NCBI RefSeq assembly: GCF_030409335.1
Contig: NZ_JAUFPN010000060.1
Span: forward strand, 1 to 64,000
Origin: Paeniroseomonas aquatica
GTDB taxonomy: Bacteria > Pseudomonadota > Alphaproteobacteria > Acetobacterales > Acetobacteraceae
Direction of reading: 5' to 3'
Length of the DNA: 64,000 bases
The notes under the pieces were generated by a model. That model saw nothing but the letters and a program-made list of their open reading frames with translations, did no database searches and was not told the origin of the DNA. Shown one piece after another: positions 55,911-64,000 of this stretch. The position numbers and the translations under genes were made by a program. Every line of letters starts with the position of its first letter. Positions within the stretch are counted from its first letter, which is position 1.

Positions 55911-55983
55911 CTGCCGCGTCGAGTCATTGAACGGGTAGCGTCCGCATCGCCAGCCCATACCCCGGCGCCAAGGATATCACATC

Positions 55984-57240
55984 ATGGCCGCTTCGATCAG
56001 CGCCGGACTGACGCTGGCGCCCGTACGCGCCGAACCTCGAACACTATTTATTGCGGCCTGGGTACTGTGCTGCCTCTTCTATTTTCTGCAATATGCCCTG
56101 CGCTCGGCGCCCGGCGTCATGATTCCCGAGCTGACCGCGGCTTTCGGCCTGACCACGCTTGGCATTAGCGCGCTGCTTGGGCTGTACTACTACACCTACG
56201 CCACCTTCGCTCTGGTCTCCGGCGCCTCGCTGGACCGCTACGGCGCCAAACTGCCCATCTTCATCGGCATCCTCACCACCGGCATCGGCAGCGTGCTGTT
56301 CGGCTTGGGCTCGATGGGCTTGGCCGAGGGCGGGAGGTTGTTGCAGGGCGCGGGCTCCGCCTTCGCCTTTACCGGCGCTGTCTATCTGGCGGTGCATGGC
56401 TTCTCGGCCAAATGGCTGGCCACGGCAGTCGGCTTCACCCAGCTGGCCGGCATGCTGGGTGGCTTCGCCGGGCAGTTCGCGGTCAGCCCGCTGGTGCATG
56501 GAACGATCCCTTGGGAGTCCTTCTGGATCTATTCGGGCGCCTTGCTGGCGCTGCTGGCGGTGGTGGCGCTCGTGGTCACGCCACGGCGCGAGGACCGGGC
56601 GCCCGGCACTTTCTGGTCGATGTTCGCGCCCTACCGGATCGTACTGACCAACCCGCAATCATACCTCTGCGGCTTCATCGGCGGGTTGTTGTTCATGCCG
56701 ACCACGATCGGCGACATGATCTGGGGCGTGCCGTTCCTACATCTTGGCCTGGGCGTGCCCACCGGCGAGGCGGTTGCACGTGCCTCGATGGTGCCGCTGG
56801 GCTGGGTCATTGGAGCACCACTGCTGGGGTACTTGGCGGACCGAATCAGGCGACGCAAACCGGCGCTGTATGGCGGGATCGGGCTCATGCTCGTCTCGGG
56901 CATCTGCGTGGCTTACCTCGGTGAGTATATCCCACCCTACATCGGGGGCCTGCTCTTTGGCATCGGCTCGGGTGCCGCAATGATCCCATACACCATGATC
57001 AAGGAGGCCAACCCTGACCATGTGAAGGGCAGCGCGACGGGGGCCATGAACTTCCTGGTGTTCAGCCTCAGCGCCTTCCTTGCACCGGTGTTCGGCCTGG
57101 TGCTGATGCGGCTGTCCGGCGGCGCCGTGCTGACGGCAGAGCATTTCCGCCTAGCCAACGGCATCTGGGTTGCGGCCATCGTGCTGGCGCTAATCCTGGC
57201 ATTCTTCTTGCGCGAGACTGGCAGCAGGAAAGCAGCATGA
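55984..57240 (+). CDS. MFS transporter
   Basis: 418 aa with 12 membrane helices. The loop between helices 2 and 3 has GASLDRYGAKLPI, the family's G-x3-D-R-x-G motif; the central loop has GYLADRIRRRKPAL. Helix 1 begins AAWVLCCLFYFLQYALRSAPGVMIPEL, a form seen in proteobacterial MFS members of unknown substrate. It is co-transcribed with, and overlaps by 4 bp, the Fe-S flavoprotein gene. Pyruvate or another organic acid is a plausible substrate by context only. Confidence 0.85.
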   Translation: MAASISAGLTLAPVRAEPRTLFIAAWVLCCLFYFLQYALRSAPGVMIPELTAAFGLTTLGISALLGLYYYTYATFALVSGASLDRYGAKLPIFIGILTTGIGSVLFGLGSMGLAEGGRLLQGAGSAFAFTGAVYLAVHGFSAKWLATAVGFTQLAGMLGGFAGQFAVSPLVHGTIPWESFWIYSGALLALLAVVALVVTPRREDRAPGTFWSMFAPYRIVLTNPQSYLCGFIGGLLFMPTTIGDMIWGVPFLHLGLGVPTGEAVARASMVPLGWVIGAPLLGYLADRIRRRKPALYGGIGLMLVSGICVAYLGEYIPPYIGGLLFGIGSGAAMIPYTMIKEANPDHVKGSATGAMNFLVFSLSAFLAPVFGLVLMRLSGGAVLTAEHFRLANGIWVAAIVLALILAFFLRETGSRKAA

Positions 57241-58864
57241 TCAACGACCTTACGCCGGTCATCGACCTGCTGCGCCACAAAGGCACCGGGCCTGTGCGCG
57301 CCATGCGCCCTGACTACGTGGACCTGATGCCGCCCTGCAACAACGCTTGCCCGGCCGGCGAGAATATCCAGGCGTGGCTCGAACTTGCCCAGGCAGGGAA
57401 GTACCGCGAAGCGTGGGAAATGATCGTGCGTGATAACCCGTTCCCCGCGGTACATGGCCGGGTCTGCTATCACCCATGCGAAACTAGCTGCAATCGTGGT
57501 CAGCTCGACAGCGCCGTCAGCATCCATGCCGTCGAGCGCTTCCTGGGCGACTTGGCGGCCGCAAAGGGCTGGGCGCTGCCGGCGCCCGCGGCACCCAGCG
57601 GCAAGCGCATCCTGATAGTGGGCGGCGGGCCTGGCGGGCTTTCAGCGGCCTATCACCTTGCCCGCCTCGGCCATGCGGTGGAGCTGCGCGATGCCGGCCC
57701 ATTGCCCGGTGGCATGATGCATTACGGCATCCCCGCCTACCGTCTGCCGCGCGCGGATCTGCTGCAGGAAATCCGCGGCATCGAGGCGATGGGCGTGCGC
57801 ATCACCAGCAACCACAAGGTGGTGGATGTGCTGGCTGAGCAGGCGGAAGGTGGGTTCGACGCAGTGTTCATCGCTATCGGCGCGCAGATCGGTCGCCGTA
57901 TCGACATCCCGGCTCGCGATGCCGCGCGGGTCTTCACCGCCATCAGCTTGCTGCATGACGCCAGCGCAGGCACCCCGCCTGCGCTGGGCCGCCGCGTCGT
58001 CATCTATGGCGCCGGAAATACCGCGATGGACGCGGCACGCACCGCCCGGCGCCTAGGCGCCGAGGAGGCGATGGTCGTCTACCGGAAGGACCGCGCGCAT
58101 ATGGGCGCGCATGAATTTGAGGCCGACGAGGCCGTGGCCGAAGGCATCAAGATCAAGTGGCTCAGCAGCATCCACGACGTCGGCGCCGGCACGATCAACA
58201 TCGAGCGTATGATGCTTGATGTCGAAGGTCGTGCAGTGCCAACCGGTGAATTCGAGACCCTGCCGGCCGACAGCGTAGTGCTGGCACTGGGCCAGCAGGC
58301 TGACACCGGCTTTCTGCGCAATCTCCCCGACGTTGCCTTCGCGGCCGACGGCACCGTGTTGGTCGACGCCGCCATGATGACCGGCCGCCCCGGTATTTTC
58401 GCAGGTGGGGACACGGTACCGGGGGACCGGAGCGTGACGGCCGCGGTGGGCGCCGGCAAAAAGGCTGCGCGACATATGGACGCCTGGCTGCGGGGAACCA
58501 CGATGGCGGTGCAAGCGCGCCAACCGGTCATCGATTTTGTCGATCTGCACCTACCTATTTATGCCGTAGCGCCGTTGGCCACGCAGCAGGAACTGCCTGT
58601 GGCGCAGCGTGCCGGCTTCGTGGAAACCACCGCCGGCCTGACCGAGGCGCAGGCTCGGCATGAGGCGCGCCGCTGCCTCTCTTGCGGCAACTGCTACGAG
58701 TGCGACCAGTGCTTCGCCGCCTGCCCTGAACAGGCCATCGTCAAGCTTGGCCTCGGCTCAGGCTACGAATTTGACTTCGATCGCTGCACCGGCTGCGGCG
58801 TGTGTTTCGAGCAGTGCCCCTGCCACGCCATCGAGATGATCCCCGAGCCTGCGGAGCTGCGCCC

Positions 58865-58868
<4 letters not shown>
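57237..58868 (+). CDS. GltD/NfnB-like FAD oxidoreductase with C-terminal ferredoxin domain
   Basis: 543 aa. N-terminal Fe-S domain (PPCNNACPAGENIQAWLELA, CYHPCETSCNRG); FAD site IVGGGPGGLSAAYHLARLGH; NAD(P) site IYGAGNTAMDAARTARRLG; second FAD contact GIFAGGDTVPGDRSVTAAVGAGKKAA; and a C-terminal 2[4Fe-4S] ferredoxin part (CLSCGNCYECDQCFAACP, CTGCGVCFEQCPCHAIEM). It resembles glutamate synthase small subunit and NfnB/PreT. Placed between the transporter and PFOR, it probably moves electrons between reduced ferredoxin and NAD(P). It overlaps both neighbours by 4 bp. Confidence 0.88.
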
Positions 58869-62482
<3,614 letters not shown>

Positions 62483-62487
62483 CATTC

Positions 62488-63522
62488 ATGGACCTCACCA
62501 CGAGCTATCTCGGCCTGACGCTGCGCAACCCGATCATCGCCTCAGCCTCGCCACTCTGCGCCGAGTTGCACATGTTGCGCCGGCTGGAGGATGCCGGGGC
62601 GGCAGCCGTGGTCCTGCCATCCCTGTTCGAAGAACAGTTGCGGCATGAGGCGGTGCTGACTGACAAGATGACCAATGTCGGGGCCGAGTCTTCGCCCGAG
62701 GCCACTTCATACTTCTCGGCGGCGGTCACCTACAACGCCGGGCCGGAAAGGTATTTGGACCTTATCGCTCGCACCCGCGCGGCGCTGGACATCCCTGTTA
62801 TCGCCAGCCTCAACGGCAGCACGGTGGCGGGCTGGGTGGACCATGCGCGGCTCATCGAACAGGCAGGTGCCTCCGCCCTCGAGCTGAACATCTACCGCAT
62901 TGTGTCAGGCGCCACGACGACAGGGCGCGAGGCCGAGGCGGAGTGCGTCGCGCTGGTGCGCGCGGTGCGCGGCTGTATCGCCATCCCGCTCGCGGTCAAG
63001 CTGCACCCGCATTTTTCGGCCTTCGGCGAGCTGGCGTACGCGCTGGACGGAGCCGGAGCGGATGGGCTGGTGTTGTTCAACCGGCTTTACCAGCCAGACA
63101 TCGATCTGGTGCGGCTACGCTGGCACAATGACGTGGCGCTAAGCAGCCCACGGGAAACCCGGCTTGGGTTGCTGTGGCTTTCCATGCTGTCTGGCCGGCT
63201 GCCGCACGCGTCGCTCGCTGCCAGCACGGGCGTCGAGGATGCGGAGGAGGTGATCCGTTACTTGCTTGCTGGCGCGGATGCGGTCATGACCACCTCGGCG
63301 CTGCTTCGGCATGGCCCAGAGCACTTGCGCGGAATGCTCAAACGCTTGCGGGACTGGATGGAGGCGCGCGATTTCGCGTCGGTGGCGGCAATGCGCGGGT
63401 TGCTGCGTGACCGCCACCCGGATGCCGAGGCGCAGCAGCGGCACGACTATGTCGATACCCTGACGGGCTATCGCGGCCCCTATGTTTCCGGCGATGTCGG
63501 CGGCGCCTGGCCCGCCACGTGA
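62488..63522 (+). CDS. Dihydroorotate dehydrogenase-like protein
   Basis: 344 aa, starting five bases after nifJ. TIM-barrel flavoprotein of the DHOD/PreA type: MDLTTSYLGLTLRNPIIASASPL, IPVIASLNGSTVAGWVDHARLIEQAGASALELNIY, PLAVKLHPHFSAF, GADGLVLFNRLYQPDIDL, ASTGVEDAEEVIRYLLAGADAVMTTSALLRHG. The pyrimidine pathway enzyme would be coded elsewhere; this version is commonly next to nifJ. With the PreT-like gene upstream, the pair recalls PreT-PreA dihydropyrimidine dehydrogenase. The substrate here is unknown. Confidence 0.88.
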   Translation: MDLTTSYLGLTLRNPIIASASPLCAELHMLRRLEDAGAAAVVLPSLFEEQLRHEAVLTDKMTNVGAESSPEATSYFSAAVTYNAGPERYLDLIARTRAALDIPVIASLNGSTVAGWVDHARLIEQAGASALELNIYRIVSGATTTGREAEAECVALVRAVRGCIAIPLAVKLHPHFSAFGELAYALDGAGADGLVLFNRLYQPDIDLVRLRWHNDVALSSPRETRLGLLWLSMLSGRLPHASLAASTGVEDAEEVIRYLLAGADAVMTTSALLRHGPEHLRGMLKRLRDWMEARDFASVAAMRGLLRDRHPDAEAQQRHDYVDTLTGYRGPYVSGDVGGAWPAT

Positions 63523-63611
63523 ACCGCCGGCAAGCTTTGCTGGGTTCGGGTATGGTTGCGACGGGCGGGTACCTCGCTTGGCGTTCCATGGCGTCGATGA
63601 CGGATTACAAC

Positions 63612-64000
63612 GGCGTTGTTGCATAAATTTTGCTGGTATTCCTGCATGAGCAAAGCATCGACCCAGAGCGGACGCCCGAAGGCGCGCTATCGGACGCGGA
63701 ACTGGCGTGAGTAGGACCGGGCGCTGATCACGCGTGGCGACCTGACGGTCTGGATCTCGCCGGATGTGGCTTGGCACGCTGCCGAGGGCACAAGAAAGCG
63801 TGGCCGGCCGCCGGTCTTCTCGGATGCGGAAACCCAGTGCGTGCTGACGCTGAAGGCGATAAAATAGCTGCTTCTGCGGGCAGCCCAGGGCATGGCGGGG
63901 AGCCTGATCCGGCGGGCCGGTGCCGCCCTACAGCACGCTCTCGCGGCGTCAGAAGAGCCTCACGATCGCCAATTCCTACCGCGCCCGCGGCGGGCCGCTG
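63612..64000 (+). mobile_element. IS5-family (IS903-like) element, left end; runs past the window
   Basis: GGCGTTGTTGCATAAATTT at 63612 is the usual start of IS903/IS5-type terminal repeats. The transposase starts about 35 bp inside. The right end is outside the window. The gap 63523-63611 contains no gene. Confidence 0.7.
63646..64000 (+). pseudogene. Degenerate IS5-family transposase, truncated by the window end
   Basis: From ATG 63646: MSKASTQSGRPKARYRTRNWRE, TAG, then DRALITRGDLTVWISPDVAWHAAEGTRKRGRPPVFSDAETQCVLTLKAIK, TAG, LLLRAAQGMAGSLIRRAG. A frame change leads to PYSTLSRRQKSLTIANSYRARGGPL. The order matches IS5-family enzymes (NWAxYNxALxxRGSLTIWLDPE...WxA...GRxxxYSDAAI). Two stops and a frameshift show that it is dead. 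Confidence 0.8.

Overview
The window is GC-rich DNA that most resembles an alphaproteobacterium, probably of the Rhodospirillales/Acetobacteraceae. That placement rests on codon use, the mer and cop gene types, the N-type ATPase/PHA-synthase cluster and the kinds of insertion sequence, so it is an inference. One tRNA-Ser(UGA) at 15469-15555 fits a chromosome, but a large replicon of another kind cannot be excluded.

Left part (1-17,100): an accessory region. It starts with the tail of a broken ABC-transporter ATPase and an internally deleted IS1595-type element. A broad-spectrum mercury operon follows: merR divergent from merT-merP-merB-orf-merF-merA, with a MerR-type 19-bp-spacer promoter. 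Next come a TIR-domain protein, a tyrosine recombinase, an AT-rich block, and three tightly packed genes (468-, 1103- and 206-aa products) that look like a Tn554-like or Gamma-Mobile-Trio-like transposition module. An IS3 element with a damaged orfB, a truncated IS5 transposase, the tRNA and an apparently intact IS5 copy with a frameshift site end this part.

Metal part (17,100-39,200): copper genes. A DUF2933 protein, a response regulator with a decayed kinase remnant, and copA-copB-lipoprotein-copC-copD lie left of a three-deep insertion-sequence nest: an IS3-family element split by an ISL3-family element, itself split by an IS1182-family element, all with readable target duplications. To the right are a Cys/Met-rich lipoprotein, a sensor kinase/regulator pair, a copper chaperone divergent from cueR, another IS1595-type element, a protein with two calcium-binding repeat blocks, a Cys-rich four-helix copper-binding protein, a copper P-type ATPase and a second Cys/Met-rich lipoprotein. 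Three matching CueR-type promoters control the chaperone, cueR and the ATPase.

Right part (39,800-63,500): an energy and stress module. A tandem universal stress protein is followed by a decayed HlyD-type gene. Read leftwards, one overlapping operon carries phaC, a MaoC-phosphotransacetylase fusion, ackA, fabI and the N-type ATPase atpD-C-Q-R-B-E-F-A-G. A general-stress-17M-like membrane protein and a BON-domain protein are close by. Read rightwards, an MFS transporter, a GltD/NfnB-like Fe-S flavoprotein, pyruvate:ferredoxin oxidoreductase and a dihydroorotate-dehydrogenase-like protein form a second overlapping operon. Together they could make acetyl-CoA from pyruvate without oxygen, gain ATP through acetate, store carbon as polyester and use the ATPase as an ion pump. 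A 16-bp palindrome close to CTCGGAAAYTACCGAG occurs as a pair 63-65 bp apart before both the stress-protein gene and the MFS-PFOR operon, and once before the BON gene. It is a candidate operator for the whole module. The window ends in a degenerate IS5 transposase.
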